DNA from: an uncultured Eubacterium sp.
Lineage (GTDB): Bacteria > Bacillota > Clostridia > Lachnospirales > Lachnospiraceae
DNA length: 64,000 nt
NCBI GenBank assembly: GCA_934338065.1
Contig: CAKRGX010000001.1
Coordinates: 124,001 to 188,000 of the forward strand
Direction: 5' to 3'
Position 1 is the stretch's first letter, and each line of letters begins with the position of its first letter. Positions 1-10,378 of the stretch are shown here, piece by piece. Made by a program: the position numbers and the translations under genes. The notes below the pieces were generated by a model, which saw nothing but the letters and a program-made list of their open reading frames with translations, had not been told where the DNA came from and ran no database searches.

Positions 1-475
1 TAAACACTAAAATAATCTGTCCAACAGAAAAAGATGTTTTCTTGCTAATAAGGATTGCCATCGTCTCTGTCCCATCCAGGCAGCCACCATACCGGATGAC
101 GAGTCCCACACCAATTCCCAGAACCACACCACCGAACACAGTAGCAAGCAGTGGTTCCGATGTCGCCATACGCCACATAGAAAATATTTGCAGTGCCCCC
201 GAAAAAAAAGCCATGCCCAGCATTGTTTTCACTACAAACTGCGCTCCCATCTGACGAAACCCTACATATAAGAAGGGAAGATTAAACAATATAGTAATTA
301 CACTGAGCGGCATTGGCAAAAAAACATCTGTCACCATACTGATTCCTACTACACCGCCATCCATAATATTATTAGGCGCCAAAAATTCCTCAATAGCAAA
401 AGCTGCTATCACAGCACCAACTGCCACAAATAAAAAAGCTGAAAACGTTTCTCTTTTTTTAGACAAATTTTCCAC
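1..475 (-). CDS. YitT-family integral membrane protein (partial, C-terminus outside window)
   Basis: Reading the minus strand gives about 158 residues without a stop to the window edge. Hydrophobic segments alternate with two motifs typical of YitT/DUF161 membrane proteins: LAPNNIMDGGVVGIS near the N-terminus and GGCLDGTE about 100 residues later. The substrate of this family is not settled. No ATG is available in this frame: GTG at 475 or TTG at 466 are the candidate starts, with an AGGAAG-type ribosome site fitting TTG better. It begins about 30 bp after hydE ends, so it is probably the last gene of that operon. The cytoplasmic C-terminal domain lies beyond the window. Confidence 0.85.
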   Translation of the reverse strand, partial: MENLSKKRETFSAFLFVAVGAVIAAFAIEEFLAPNNIMDGGVVGISMVTDVFLPMPLSVITILFNLPFLYVGFRQMGAQFVVKTMLGMAFFSGALQIFSMWRMATSEPLLATVFGGVVLGIGVGLVIRYGGCLDGTETMAILISKKTSFSVGQIILVF

Positions 476-505
476 TTCCTTCCATTCTGTATTTACAACA
501 TTATC

Positions 506-1576
506 CTAATAGGTTATATGACTGTCTCCACGGTCTGTCACAATGTGATAACCAATCTCCCGGACACACTTTCCGAGCAGTTCTACCGATTGGGCAGCTT
601 CTGCGCCGGTGCTCACTTTCTTATCATATAGCGTATATTGATCTCTCACCTGCACAGGGGACAGATTTGGCATCACAACATTGGCTCCCGCCATCAGCCC
701 TCGTTTTCTTCCATCTTCCGAAACAGTGGCTAACGCCGTTGTTGCAGGAAGTAATACATCCGGGAAAATAAGCCGCAATACCGATAACATGATCAGCGTC
801 AGTTCTGTAGAACCTTTGTTTTTTTCGGCAAACGGTGTATCCTTATGCGGTATAAAAGGTCCGATACCGATCATATGTGGCTGCAGATCCTGCAGGAACC
901 GGATGTCTTCTATCAGATATTCCAATGTCTGTCCAGGCGTTCCGATCATCATACCAGCCCCTATCTGATATCCTGATTTCTTCAATCGATAGAGACAATC
1001 TTTCCGGTTCCTCAGACTCATATCTGCCGGATGTAATTGACAATAATGCTTGTCCACTGCCGTTTCATGCCGAAGCAGATAACGATCTGCCCCCGCTTCT
1101 TTCCAGCAGCGATAGTCCTCTTCACTCCTCTCACCAACCGATAAAGTAACCGCACAATCCGGATACTCACTCTTAATTGCCCTGATGATATCTGCCAGAC
1201 GTTCTCTTGTAAACCACATATCCTCTCCGCCTTGCAGCACAAAAGTGCGAAAACCGAGAAAATAGCCTTCTCTCACACAATTCATGATCTCATCCTGCGT
1301 CAGCCGGTACCGTTCGACTTTCCTATTACTTTTTCGAATACCGCAATAATAGCAGTCATTTCGACAATAATTTGAAAATTCAATCAAACCACGAATATAC
1401 ACTTCTTTTCCATAGGCAGTTTCTCTCACCTGCCTTGCCTGTGCAAATAAATACTCTTTTCCACCATCCCGGTGTGGATCGTTCTCCTGCATCAACGATG
1501 TCAAAAGATACCTCAACTCATCTGTAGAAAGATCATGGTTCAGCCTCAACTTCTTTATCAACGGAACTCTCTTCAT
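506..1576 (-). CDS. hydE: [FeFe]-hydrogenase maturation radical SAM protein HydE
   Basis: 356 aa, the usual HydE length. The radical-SAM cluster ligands are C71, C75 and C78 in YCRNDCYYCGIR, the HydE form of the CX3CX2C motif. Further matches are VLQGGED, TLSVGER, RHETA and GTPGQT. HydE acts in the cytoplasm with HydF and HydG to assemble the diiron subcluster of the H-cluster, and is thought to process the HydG-derived Fe(CO)2(CN)cysteine complex. Its start overlaps the end of the upstream unknown gene by 44 bp and has its own AGAGGA ribosome site. hydF lies 35 kb away; hydG and the hydrogenase are not in the window. Confidence 0.95.
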   Translation of the reverse strand: MKRVPLIKKLRLNHDLSTDELRYLLTSLMQENDPHRDGGKEYLFAQARQVRETAYGKEVYIRGLIEFSNYCRNDCYYCGIRKSNRKVERYRLTQDEIMNCVREGYFLGFRTFVLQGGEDMWFTRERLADIIRAIKSEYPDCAVTLSVGERSEEDYRCWKEAGADRYLLRHETAVDKHYCQLHPADMSLRNRKDCLYRLKKSGYQIGAGMMIGTPGQTLEYLIEDIRFLQDLQPHMIGIGPFIPHKDTPFAEKNKGSTELTLIMLSVLRLIFPDVLLPATTALATVSEDGRKRGLMAGANVVMPNLSPVQVRDQYTLYDKKVSTGAEAAQSVELLGKCVREIGYHIVTDRGDSHITY

Positions 1577-1961
1577 CTTTTTCCTCTTTCTCTGTATTAT
1601 CCCTGTTATCCTGACAAGATTTCATACACGTTAAACTCTGTCCATGCAGTTTCTTTGCCAGATCAAACTTCAGAATCTGTTTTCTCCGTACATTATGTCC
1701 AACGGTCTCGCGATACTGTTGATTGACATAAAGCAGTATCTTTGGAAGAGCTTCCAGCACACCCGGCACATCATAATACACGGCTACAACAACATAATTC
1801 ATTGGACCGGTCTGATATAGCTGCAGGTCAGCAAAAAACTCTCCGCATTTTTCTTTTAGCTCGGTCTCAATGTGCTTGACTAACTGGCAATATCGTTCCT
1901 GCCATCCCGGATTAACATAAGACATACTAACATCATATAAAAAATTAAATTCTTCCGACAT
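1533..1961 (-). CDS. Unknown protein encoded upstream of and overlapping hydE
   Basis: 142 aa, no family recognised. It is predicted soluble: an aromatic-rich N-terminal half with WQERYCQL, a central segment YVVVAVYYDVP, and a strongly charged Glu/Asp/Lys C-terminal tail from about residue 115. Two cysteines occur close together (CMKSC). The 3' end overlaps hydE in another frame by 44 bp, which suggests coupled translation and possibly a role near hydrogenase assembly; that is guilt by association only. The acidic tail lies exactly in the overlap, so its composition may be constrained by hydE coding. Confidence 0.7.
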   Translation of the reverse strand: MSEEFNFLYDVSMSYVNPGWQERYCQLVKHIETELKEKCGEFFADLQLYQTGPMNYVVVAVYYDVPGVLEALPKILLYVNQQYRETVGHNVRRKQILKFDLAKKLHGQSLTCMKSCQDNRDNTEKEEKDEESSVDKEVEAEP

Positions 1962-2182
1962 AAAAGAACCTCACATATATCTTCATATCCATTATATGTT
2001 ATTGGCTGCTTTATGTTTCCGGTAATTATTTATTTTTCCCTGTGTGTACTCTTTTTTCGTTATCAGTATAACATACCCCCCTGACTTTTTACAAGAATAT
2101 AACTGCTCTTGATGTTACGCTAGATTTTTCTCATTTTTCGTATTATAATAGGTATATTATTGAGTAGAAAGGCTGGTAAAAC

Positions 2183-3328
2183 ATGACTACACAGATTAAA
2201 ATTGCCGCTATCCGGTTATTGCAACTGTTCTTTTTTCTTGTACCGATAAAAAAAAATAGAATTATGTTCTACGCAAATAACCGGAAAGGCTATGTTTGCA
2301 ATCCTGCCGCCCTTATGAATACACTCCGCCACAAATATCCTGGAGAATATGATCTGATCTGGGTAAGCCGGTTTCCGGAAAGCTGTGAGCCGAGAGAGGA
2401 GATTACCATCGTTAAGCAGCGAAGTCTTTCCTATTATCGATATTTTACTCGTACAAAATATGTCATTACCAATGACATGATAGATGAGACTCTGATCAAG
2501 AAACCCGGTCAGCTCTTTATTACAACCTGGCATGGCGGTGGTGCTTACAAGAAAGTAGGCACAAGTGCGCTTTCCGAGGACAAAGCCTTTGCCCATAACT
2601 TTTATCGATGGTATGGAAGGCTGGATTACTTCGTTTCGTCCTGCCGGATTTGTACGGAGATGTACGCCGATGCCTTTGGTCTAAAAAAACAATGTTTTCT
2701 GGAGACCGGCACACCAAGAAATGATATTTTCTTTGAGGACCATTCGGAGATCCCGACCCGGGTGCGTAGCTTTTATGGTTTGTCAGAGCAGACCCGCATA
2801 CTTCTCTTTGCACCAAGCTTTCAGATGACCGCACCGGATAAAGAACATTATGACCGGAAACAACTACAGGAAACTGCCACAGCTCTTACCGAACGAACCA
2901 GCGATCCCTGGGTGATCTTATACCGTTCCCATTATCTGCGTGATGAAGAACCGGCTTCCGGTGAATCACAGATTTATGATGGTAATGCGTACTACGAAAT
3001 GCAGGATCTGCTCTATACGGCAGATATTTTGGTTACCGATTTTTCCTCCTGTATATGGGATTTTTCCCTCACTGGACGCCCGATCATCCTGCTCGGCCGG
3101 CGGTTACAGGAATACGAGAGAGAGGACCGCGGATTTTTTATTCCTTATGAGTCATGGCCTTATCTCAGGGTAAATAAATTAAGTGAATTGACCGATATCA
3201 TATCGGATCACTTAGATCAGGATTTTTCCACAGTTTATAAAAAACACTGGAAAGACATGGGATCATTTGAAAACGGTAACGCTTGTAATAAAATTATTAA
3301 TACAGTAATAAGAGGAGAAAAGCAATGA
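2183..3328 (+). CDS. CDP-glycerol glycerophosphotransferase family protein (TagB-like)
   Basis: 381 aa. Family landmarks are TTWHGGGAYKKVG near residue 120, GTPRND, LLFAPSFQ, YRSHY and the C-terminal DFSSCIWDF, the nucleotide-binding signature of TagB/TagF-type transferases. Such enzymes move glycerol-phosphate from CDP-glycerol to a lipid-linked primer or growing poly(glycerol-phosphate) at the inner membrane face. A hydrophobic N-terminal stretch (LLQLFFFLVPI) could mediate membrane association. It overlaps the next gene by 4 bp (ATGA), so the two are co-translated. A TATAAT at 2144-2149 may be the -10 box, without a clear -35. The exact acceptor or polymer cannot be told. Confidence 0.88.
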   Translation: MTTQIKIAAIRLLQLFFFLVPIKKNRIMFYANNRKGYVCNPAALMNTLRHKYPGEYDLIWVSRFPESCEPREEITIVKQRSLSYYRYFTRTKYVITNDMIDETLIKKPGQLFITTWHGGGAYKKVGTSALSEDKAFAHNFYRWYGRLDYFVSSCRICTEMYADAFGLKKQCFLETGTPRNDIFFEDHSEIPTRVRSFYGLSEQTRILLFAPSFQMTAPDKEHYDRKQLQETATALTERTSDPWVILYRSHYLRDEEPASGESQIYDGNAYYEMQDLLYTADILVTDFSSCIWDFSLTGRPIILLGRRLQEYEREDRGFFIPYESWPYLRVNKLSELTDIISDHLDQDFSTVYKKHWKDMGSFENGNACNKIINTVIRGEKQ

Positions 3329-6300
3329 GTGAAAATCGCAGCAAAAATCTTTGGATTTTTAACGCCGGAGGCAGCTACGCCGGCAATCCCAAATGGATGT
3401 TTGAATATATTGTACGTCATCACAAAGAGATCACTCCGGTCTGGATGTGTTATGAACAGGCAACAAAAAAATACGTGAGAAATCTAGGCTACCGAGCAGA
3501 GTTATATGCTTCGACTGCCGGACGGGAGGTAATGAAACAAGCCGGCGTATATGTTGTCGAAATGTGCAAGGAAATCTTTCAACCGGAACTAAAAGGAATC
3601 ACCGTTCTCAACCTTTGGCACGGTGTCGGGTGTAAAAGTATTGAACGAAAGGTAAACAGCGGTTTCCTTCGTGAGCGCATTGCGAAAAAGTACATTCAGA
3701 ATAATGATATATTACGGAACAATCAACTTTTTCTTGTTACTTCAGAAGTGATGGAAAAGCACTTTAAGGAACAATGCGGCATAGATGATGACAAGGTGAT
3801 CCGCGCCGGCTACCCACGTTGTGTCGTAACGGATGAGATCTGCAGCTATGATCACGATATACGTGCCAAAAAGGGATTGGGCAAAGATACCCGGCTGGCA
3901 ATCTATGCACCTACCTATCGCGATAATAATGGCGAAAACTTTATCAAGGCGGCTTTGCCGGATATGGAGCGCCTTGCCGAAACATTGAAAAAAAATCATA
4001 TTCTTCTTATCTTCAAGATGCACCCACAGGTAGAAAAGGATACCCAGTATCTAGCGATGAAAGCTACCTATCAGGATCATCCGAATTTTTACTTTTGGGA
4101 AAATGAAGATGATGTGTACGAAATATTTAGCGATATCGATATTGCTATCGTTGATTATTCTTCGATTTTCTATGACTTATTAGCGCGTGGTGTAAAAACA
4201 TTTATTCGATATTTTTATGATATCAACTGTAAGGAAAATTTCCGTGATTTTGTTTTTGACTTACGGGAAATGACTTGTGGTGTTGAAGCAAAAAATTTCG
4301 ATGAATTACTGACTGCACTTTCCGAATGCAGGGAAACGGAGGCTTCCGAACTGGCGCGTATTAATGATATTTTCTGGTCATACTCAGATGACAATGACTG
4401 CGAACGTATTATCGACACCGCTCTAACTTTTGAACCGGATAGACGCGAATTTCCAAAGCTCTACAGCTTTGATATTTTTGATACACTTTTTTCTCGACAA
4501 TGTATCTATCCCGGCAGTGTATTTGACTGTGTAAAACGGAAAATGGAAAACTCAGATCTTGGATTCAATGCTTATTTTATAAGAAAGTTTACCCAGATCC
4601 GTCGTTGGTGTGAATCCAATGTGCGTGAATTTTATAAAAAATCTGTCCTGATCCGAAAGAACGACAAATTGGAAATCCAATTGTCCGAGATTTATGATCA
4701 TATGGCAGTGTTACATTCCTTAACAGATGAACAAAAAGCGCAATTGATTGCCTGGGAGTGCGAGGAAGAAATCCGCTCTGTCATTCCTCTGAAGGACAAT
4801 ATTGATTTTCTGAAAGCCTGTCTTTCGGCAGGTCATGACGTTGTACTAATCAGCGATATGTATCTGCCAAAAGAAGTCATCACCAAGATGCTGACAAAGG
4901 CAGATCCTTTTCTTGCCACACTTCCATTGTATCTGTCCAGCGAACGTGGTTATCAGAAAACAACCCGCAAATTATTCCTGGAAGTATATGATTCTCTTGA
5001 CTATCACTATACGAAGTGGATCCATATCGGAGACAGTAAGTTTGCTGATGATACTCAGCCGTCAAGACTGGGTATCGAGACACAGCCGGTCCCGACTCCG
5101 GAATTGAATAATTATGAAAAGGAAATGGCTTCCTATACCGAAGAATATGGTGTGCACAGCGTAGTAAAACTGTTTCGTGATTTTCGTCTGGAAGGCCACA
5201 ATGCCAAAGAAATCTTCGCTTATGAATATGCCAGCCTTTACTTTGTTCCTTACGTTCATTGGGCCGTTATGGATGCGCTGGATAAGGGCTATCAGACACT
5301 TTACTTTATTTCCCGCGATGGCTATTACCTAAAATTAATGGCGGATGCGATCATCGAAAGCAAGGGATTGAAGATAAAAACAAAATACATCTATGGTTCC
5401 CGTAAAGCCTGGCGTGTACCATCTTTTCTTGACCACGTAGATGAGGAATTTTTTGAAATCTATGGTAATTTCAGTGGTGTACGTAATTTTTCAAAATTAC
5501 TGGCTGCCCTGCTTATCGACGAGAAAACTTTTGACCACTTTTTCCCTGAGCTGTGTTATCTGAAAACGACAAAACGCTATTCCGACCAACTGATCGCCGA
5601 CGTCAGCAAAAAACTGAAACGCTCTCAGGCATATCAGCAGCATCTGCTTACTGTTGCAGAAAAACAACGCGGTATTGTCATTGATTATTTCCGTCAAGAG
5701 ATAAATTTTGACGAACCGTTTGCTTTTGTCGAATACTGGGGACGTGGTTATACGCAGGATTGTCTGACACGATTATTGCAAGTTGCTGCCGGACATGAGA
5801 TAGATGATCCGATGTATTATGTACGTAGTATTTACCCTACAATCGGACACTCGATCCGTTATAATTACACATGCAATACCCACTCCGTTGTATTTGCTGA
5901 GTCCATCTTTGCCAATCTGCCATACAAAACCATCGAAAATTATAAAAATACAGATGGTACGATAGAACCGATCTTTCACCCATGTGAAAATGACAAAGAT
6001 ATGAGTCAGGCATTAGAAACATTCCTTGTACGATTTGCCAGAGATTTCTGTTCTTTAAATCTGGAGGACGAATCTACAACCGGACACTACCTATATGATT
6101 TCGGCATGGCATATTTTAAACCATCCACGGATGACCCGATTTTGCTTAATGTCTTTGGCAGCCTGAAAGATGCTGTGGCACTCGGTGAACGAGCAGAGGA
6201 GTATGCTCCTCCTGTTACCTTAAGGACAATTATCAACTGGATGCACGGACAGTCTTATCATACCAAGTCATTTGAAATGTCCATGAAAAAATCCAAACCT

Positions 6301-6372
6301 TTCTTCCGATGGGTATATAAAAGTTATTGTTACTATTGTGACAATATCCGGGGAAAATGGTTTAAAAAATAA
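3325..6372 (+). CDS. Glycerophosphotransferase fused to a HAD-superfamily domain
   Basis: 1015 aa, more than twice a usual transferase. Residues 1 to about 370 are a CDP-glycerol glycerophosphotransferase domain (LNLWHGVGCKS, GYPRC, IYAPTYRD, IFKMHPQ, IVDYSSIFYD). From about residue 380 a HAD-like module begins: motif I is FDIFDTL around D383, motif II ISDMY near 510 and motif IV HIGDSKFADD near 567. The remaining roughly 400 residues carry YFISRDGYYLK and no family I recognise. The fusion suggests that polymer priming or transfer and a phosphatase or phosphotransfer step are linked. It overlaps the preceding transferase by 4 bp and ends at a strong bidirectional terminator. Confidence 0.85.
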   Translation: MSENRSKNLWIFNAGGSYAGNPKWMFEYIVRHHKEITPVWMCYEQATKKYVRNLGYRAELYASTAGREVMKQAGVYVVEMCKEIFQPELKGITVLNLWHGVGCKSIERKVNSGFLRERIAKKYIQNNDILRNNQLFLVTSEVMEKHFKEQCGIDDDKVIRAGYPRCVVTDEICSYDHDIRAKKGLGKDTRLAIYAPTYRDNNGENFIKAALPDMERLAETLKKNHILLIFKMHPQVEKDTQYLAMKATYQDHPNFYFWENEDDVYEIFSDIDIAIVDYSSIFYDLLARGVKTFIRYFYDINCKENFRDFVFDLREMTCGVEAKNFDELLTALSECRETEASELARINDIFWSYSDDNDCERIIDTALTFEPDRREFPKLYSFDIFDTLFSRQCIYPGSVFDCVKRKMENSDLGFNAYFIRKFTQIRRWCESNVREFYKKSVLIRKNDKLEIQLSEIYDHMAVLHSLTDEQKAQLIAWECEEEIRSVIPLKDNIDFLKACLSAGHDVVLISDMYLPKEVITKMLTKADPFLATLPLYLSSERGYQKTTRKLFLEVYDSLDYHYTKWIHIGDSKFADDTQPSRLGIETQPVPTPELNNYEKEMASYTEEYGVHSVVKLFRDFRLEGHNAKEIFAYEYASLYFVPYVHWAVMDALDKGYQTLYFISRDGYYLKLMADAIIESKGLKIKTKYIYGSRKAWRVPSFLDHVDEEFFEIYGNFSGVRNFSKLLAALLIDEKTFDHFFPELCYLKTTKRYSDQLIADVSKKLKRSQAYQQHLLTVAEKQRGIVIDYFRQEINFDEPFAFVEYWGRGYTQDCLTRLLQVAAGHEIDDPMYYVRSIYPTIGHSIRYNYTCNTHSVVFAESIFANLPYKTIENYKNTDGTIEPIFHPCENDKDMSQALETFLVRFARDFCSLNLEDESTTGHYLYDFGMAYFKPSTDDPILLNVFGSLKDAVALGERAEEYAPPVTLRTIINWMHGQSYHTKSFEMSMKKSKPFFRWVYKSYCYYCDNIRGKWFKK

Positions 6373-6376
6373 GTCA

Positions 6377-6409
6377 AAAAAAGCGGTGTTACAAAAACAC
6401 CGCTTTTTT
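6377..6409. terminator. Bidirectional rho-independent terminator
   Basis: A perfect GCGGTGTT / AACACCGC stem with a 5-nt loop, flanked by A6 and T6, so it can terminate transcription from both sides. It sits between the convergent fusion transferase gene and the double-receiver HD-GYP gene. Confidence 0.93.
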
Positions 6410-6417
6410 CTTTCAAA

Positions 6418-7803
6418 CTACTCATGCATCTTATAATTTGTATCTTCTATAATCATCGCTAACATAATATCTGCAAAGGCAGGATCAAACTGTGTTCCTC
6501 TGCCCTTTTCCAATTCTTCACGTACTGCATTCTGTGGCAGTATGTCACGGTAGCTTCTTTTCGATGTCATCGTATCATAAGCATCTGCCACTCCTATGAT
6601 ACGCGCAACTTCCGGAATTTCTTCTCCAACAAGTCCGTCCGGGTATCCACTGCCATCATACCGTTCATGATGCCAGTGTGCTCCTACGGCAATGTTTGGA
6701 ATCTCCGATATTTTTTCCAATATCTTAGCACCTATTTTAGGATGATCCTTTATCCGTTCGTATTCTTCCTCCGTCAACTGATCCGGTTTGTTGATGATCT
6801 GATCTGGTATACCTATCTTTCCAATGTCATGCAGTAATCCTATATAATAAATATCATTCATTTCCTGCATACTTTTTCCAAGGCGTCTCGCCATCTCACG
6901 GGAATATTGGGCAACTCTCACCGAATGGCCATTGGTATACTTGTCTTTTGCTTCTATTGCACTGACAAGTGCCATAGCCACCTGCATAGAAAGATTGGTA
7001 ACTTTTCGATTGCTCTCTCTCAGTTCTGTTGTTTTTCGATCTACCTCCTGCTGCAGGGACTGCTGATAATGATAAAGTTCTAAAATACGGCTGATCCTTC
7101 GAACAACTACTTCGGCAATAAATGGTTTCTGGATGTAATCCATAGCACCTGCTTTAAAGATTTCAATTTCTGTCTTTCGATCACTATCGGCAGTCAGAAA
7201 GATAACCGGAACATCTGCCACGGTATTTATTTTATGGATTTCTTCCAAAACTTCCAATCCACTCATTTCCGGCATATGAAGATCAAGAAGGATCATATCG
7301 GGTACTGTGTCTCTCAGATAAGAAAGAGCCTGCTGTCCCGAAGAAACACAGGATACTTCATAACGGATCCCCAGTATCTTTTTCGTCAGCATAAGATTCA
7401 TCATGTCATCATCGACTACCAGTATACTGTCCTTTTTTTCTACCTCGAAAGCCCGTTTGATCCTTTCCAGTAATTCTGTTGGAACAAATGGTTTTTCAAC
7501 AAAATCCAAAGCCCCCAGACGAATAGCTTCCGTAATATCTGTCTTCATGCCGGACGATGTCAAAAAGATGACCTTAATATCTGCGGTCTCTTTGTCAGAC
7601 CGGATCTTCTGAAGGACTTCAAGGCCGTTCATGTTCGGCATGTACAGATCAAGCAATACAAGATTGAACTTTTGCTGTTTTAACAAAGCAAGTCCCTCAC
7701 TCCCCGATCTGGCACAGAATACATCATAGGTATTTTGCAAAATATACTTCTCCATCTTCAGATTCATAGCATCATCATCAATTATTAAAATTCTTTTTGC
7801 CAT
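6418..7803 (-). CDS. Double-receiver HD-GYP response regulator (probable c-di-GMP phosphodiesterase)
   Basis: 461 aa. Receiver 1 (about 1-120) has D52 in LDLYMPNMNG and receiver 2 (about 126-245) has D174 in LDLHMPEMSG, both with downstream KP(F). A helical linker follows, then an HD-GYP domain with H325-D326 in LLHDIGKIGIP, the HHERYDGSGYP motif at 378-388 and VADAYDTM. HD-GYP domains hydrolyse c-di-GMP to pGpG or GMP, and all hallmark residues are present. It is the last gene of the ten-gene glycan/sensory unit, 28 bp behind a hybrid kinase that probably phosphorylates one or both receivers. Confidence 0.95.
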   Translation of the reverse strand: MAKRILIIDDDAMNLKMEKYILQNTYDVFCARSGSEGLALLKQQKFNLVLLDLYMPNMNGLEVLQKIRSDKETADIKVIFLTSSGMKTDITEAIRLGALDFVEKPFVPTELLERIKRAFEVEKKDSILVVDDDMMNLMLTKKILGIRYEVSCVSSGQQALSYLRDTVPDMILLDLHMPEMSGLEVLEEIHKINTVADVPVIFLTADSDRKTEIEIFKAGAMDYIQKPFIAEVVVRRISRILELYHYQQSLQQEVDRKTTELRESNRKVTNLSMQVAMALVSAIEAKDKYTNGHSVRVAQYSREMARRLGKSMQEMNDIYYIGLLHDIGKIGIPDQIINKPDQLTEEEYERIKDHPKIGAKILEKISEIPNIAVGAHWHHERYDGSGYPDGLVGEEIPEVARIIGVADAYDTMTSKRSYRDILPQNAVREELEKGRGTQFDPAFADIMLAMIIEDTNYKMHE

Positions 7804-7831
7804 ATGTATCCCCTTTCTCTCTCTCTAACTT

Positions 7832-10378
7832 TTACTTTACTCCGCAAATCTTCTCTGCTTCTGCAACTGTCTTTTCATACAAAGACATGACCTCCTGATG
7901 ATGTTCGCGGATAAATTCTTTCTTCTCTTCTGCTTCCTCTTCTGCTTTCCCTTCTGATTCCTCGATTGCTCTTCCTGCGAATTCCAGTTCCTTTGCTAAC
8001 TTAGATACCCTTTCGCCGCCAATATTTAATGATGTAGATTTTAAACTATGTACATAAATTGTATAATTTTTCCAGTCTTCCTGTGCAAATGCCTCTGTGA
8101 GATTTTCCGCTTTCTCGTCATAACCGCTGCAGTACAGCTCAAGCATTTCATGATACAGTTCTTCACTACTTGCACAATATTCCATCCCGGTTTCTTCGTT
8201 TATATAATTATCTGAACCGATTTCATCCTTCTCTTCTTCCATTTTCTCTTCTGCCACGGAAACACTGTCCATAGCCTCTGTCTCCTGTGATAACAGGATC
8301 TTATCCCCCGGAATATATTGTAATAACAATTTCTCCAGATCATCACCCTCAATCGGTTTTGCCAGATAGTCAGCAAACCCTGCCTCCAGATAAGAAGCTC
8401 TTGCCCCGACAATCGCATTTGCCGTCAATGCAATAACCGGTATATCCACACATTGATTATCAGAGTCTTTGAGCCGTTTTAAGGTTTCTATACCGTCCAT
8501 CTCCGGCATCATATGGTCCAGAAGAATGACATCAAAACGTTCTTTTTTCACAATTTCAAGACACTCTTTTCCACTCATACAAGTAGTAATCTGTACTTCC
8601 GTCTTTTTCAAAAGCCCCTTTACAACAGCGAGATTCATTTCATTATCATCCACAACAAGCACCTTGACATCCGGCGCTGTAAAGCTAACTCGATGATGTC
8701 CCTGCTGTTTTGCGATAGTCTCGATTCTCTTTCTGAACTCCCCTACCGGTCGGTCATCAATAATCTCCTGTGTAAGATAAATGGTAAACACAGAGCCCTT
8801 GCCATATTCACTGGCAACTTCCATCTGTCCATTCATCTGTGTGACCAGATTATGCGTGATTGCCAGACCAAGTCCCGTGCCCTCAATGTTGCGGTTTTGC
8901 TCAAGATCCAACCTCTGAAATCCATCAAACAGTTTACCAAGGTCTTCTTTTTTAATGCCAATTCCGCTGTCCGACACCTCCATCTTAAGGGTAACTGCAT
9001 CCTTCTCTTTGATGCCCTCTACCAAAAGCTTTACATACCCCTGTTTCGTATACTTTACAGCATTGTTTAGAATGTTTACAAGAATCTGGCGGTTTCTCAC
9101 TTCGTCACCTTTCAGCTCCGATGGAAGATCCGGATCCACTTCTACATCAAAGGTAAGATTTTTCTGCTTTGCCTTGACTTCCGTCATATTGATCACATCA
9201 TTCAGAAAAACAGCCACATCATAGGAGTCATAGACAATCTCCATTTTTCCGGCTTCAATCTTGGAGAAATCCAGAATATCATTGATCAATGACAGAAGTG
9301 TTTTACTTGCCCCCTGAATATTCATGGCATATCCCTGTATCGCCTCGTCATTACTCTCACGCAGTACCATCTCGTTCATTCCCATAATGGCATTGATCGG
9401 GGTTCTTATTTCATGAGACATATTAGCAAGGAAGTCGCTCTTGGCGCGGTTCGCCTGCTCAGCAATGTCCTTAGCGGCACGTAGTTCATCGCTTTCCCTT
9501 ACTTTTTCTTCTGCAGTAAGTAAATACACCATGCCAACGACAAATAATAAGATCAACAATCCAAATACCCAGAGTATCAGTGTCACCACTGTTCCTATTC
9601 CATCGGATAAAACCTCACCTGGTACCATCCCGACCAGATATATGCCAAGCTGCTTTACTTCCGACATAAAGAGAAATTTTCCCTCGCCGGCACTTTTATA
9701 ATAAACAGTGGCTGCTGTGTCAATATTCATTTTTTCGGATATTTTTTTTAGTGTTTCTACCACTTCAACTGATTTAAGAAACTTTGTCGTCTGCGCCCGC
9801 TCCTTTGAGTAAGGAACGATCACCTGCTCATTCTGGTCAACAATGGCGACCTGTCCTTTTCCGCCATAACAGGTCAGCGCGAATTTATCCATCAATACGC
9901 TGTCACCATACAGCTTGTATAAAATGTAAACAACATTTTCACCGTCATAAATTGGTGATGTAAACAAAATTCCCTTGCCTTCTTTATAGCTCACGGATGA
10001 GTTTCCGCGAAACGCATTTTGTATTCCCGAAAAGTCTGAGAAACTCAATGTCCTGCCAACTAATGCTGTTCCATCCAGACAAAGAACGCCCATGTCTACA
10101 TTTTTATTATCCCCTAACACACTTTTCAGGATCAATTCATTCTTTCTTTTATCCGAAGTAATATTTTTAGCCACACTTTCCAGATTATGTATCTCCAACT
10201 CAAACTGTTCAGAAGAAAGTTCGGATAAAATTTTTGCCTGCTCCGTAACCTGCTTTTCTTCATAACTCTGTAGCAGTCCTGTCAACCTGAAATTCACTAA
10301 AAACCCTACACTGCACATAATAACAGTAACAATGATCAGAACTACGATAACCCGGTATCTTCTATTTTTGTTTTCCAT
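7832..10378 (-). CDS. Hybrid sensor histidine kinase with receiver and HPt domains
   Basis: 848 aa. TM1 is about residues 10-30, then an extracytoplasmic region of about 230 residues of uncertain fold, TM2 at 262-287, and a HisKA domain with H322 in [11 protein letters not shown]. The HATPase domain shows [15 protein letters not shown] and GTGLGL; the receiver has D621 in [11 protein letters not shown]; the C-terminal HPt has H777 in VHSLKS. This makes a complete His-Asp-His phosphorelay in one chain, with the HD-GYP protein immediately downstream as plausible recipient. Its start overlaps the preceding BMP-type gene by 17 bp, suggesting that binding protein and kinase are made together. Confidence 0.95.
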   Translation of the reverse strand: MENKNRRYRVIVVLIIVTVIMCSVGFLVNFRLTGLLQSYEEKQVTEQAKILSELSSEQFELEIHNLESVAKNITSDKRKNELILKSVLGDNKNVDMGVLCLDGTALVGRTLSFSDFSGIQNAFRGNSSVSYKEGKGILFTSPIYDGENVVYILYKLYGDSVLMDKFALTCYGGKGQVAIVDQNEQVIVPYSKERAQTTKFLKSVEVVETLKKISEKMNIDTAATVYYKSAGEGKFLFMSEVKQLGIYLVGMVPGEVLSDGIGTVVTLILWVFGLLILLFVVGMVYLLTAEEKVRESDELRAAKDIAEQANRAKSDFLANMSHEIRTPINAIMGMNEMVLRESNDEAIQGYAMNIQGASKTLLSLINDILDFSKIEAGKMEIVYDSYDVAVFLNDVINMTEVKAKQKNLTFDVEVDPDLPSELKGDEVRNRQILVNILNNAVKYTKQGYVKLLVEGIKEKDAVTLKMEVSDSGIGIKKEDLGKLFDGFQRLDLEQNRNIEGTGLGLAITHNLVTQMNGQMEVASEYGKGSVFTIYLTQEIIDDRPVGEFRKRIETIAKQQGHHRVSFTAPDVKVLVVDDNEMNLAVVKGLLKKTEVQITTCMSGKECLEIVKKERFDVILLDHMMPEMDGIETLKRLKDSDNQCVDIPVIALTANAIVGARASYLEAGFADYLAKPIEGDDLEKLLLQYIPGDKILLSQETEAMDSVSVAEEKMEEEKDEIGSDNYINEETGMEYCASSEELYHEMLELYCSGYDEKAENLTEAFAQEDWKNYTIYVHSLKSTSLNIGGERVSKLAKELEFAGRAIEESEGKAEEEAEEKKEFIREHHQEVMSLYEKTVAEAEKICGVK

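Noticed and set aside
8513..9070. Open frame of 185 codons on plus within the hybrid kinase gene
   Set aside because: It is antisense to HATPase and receiver coding, has no ribosome site and its product shows no domain pattern; the minus-strand gene explains the sequence.
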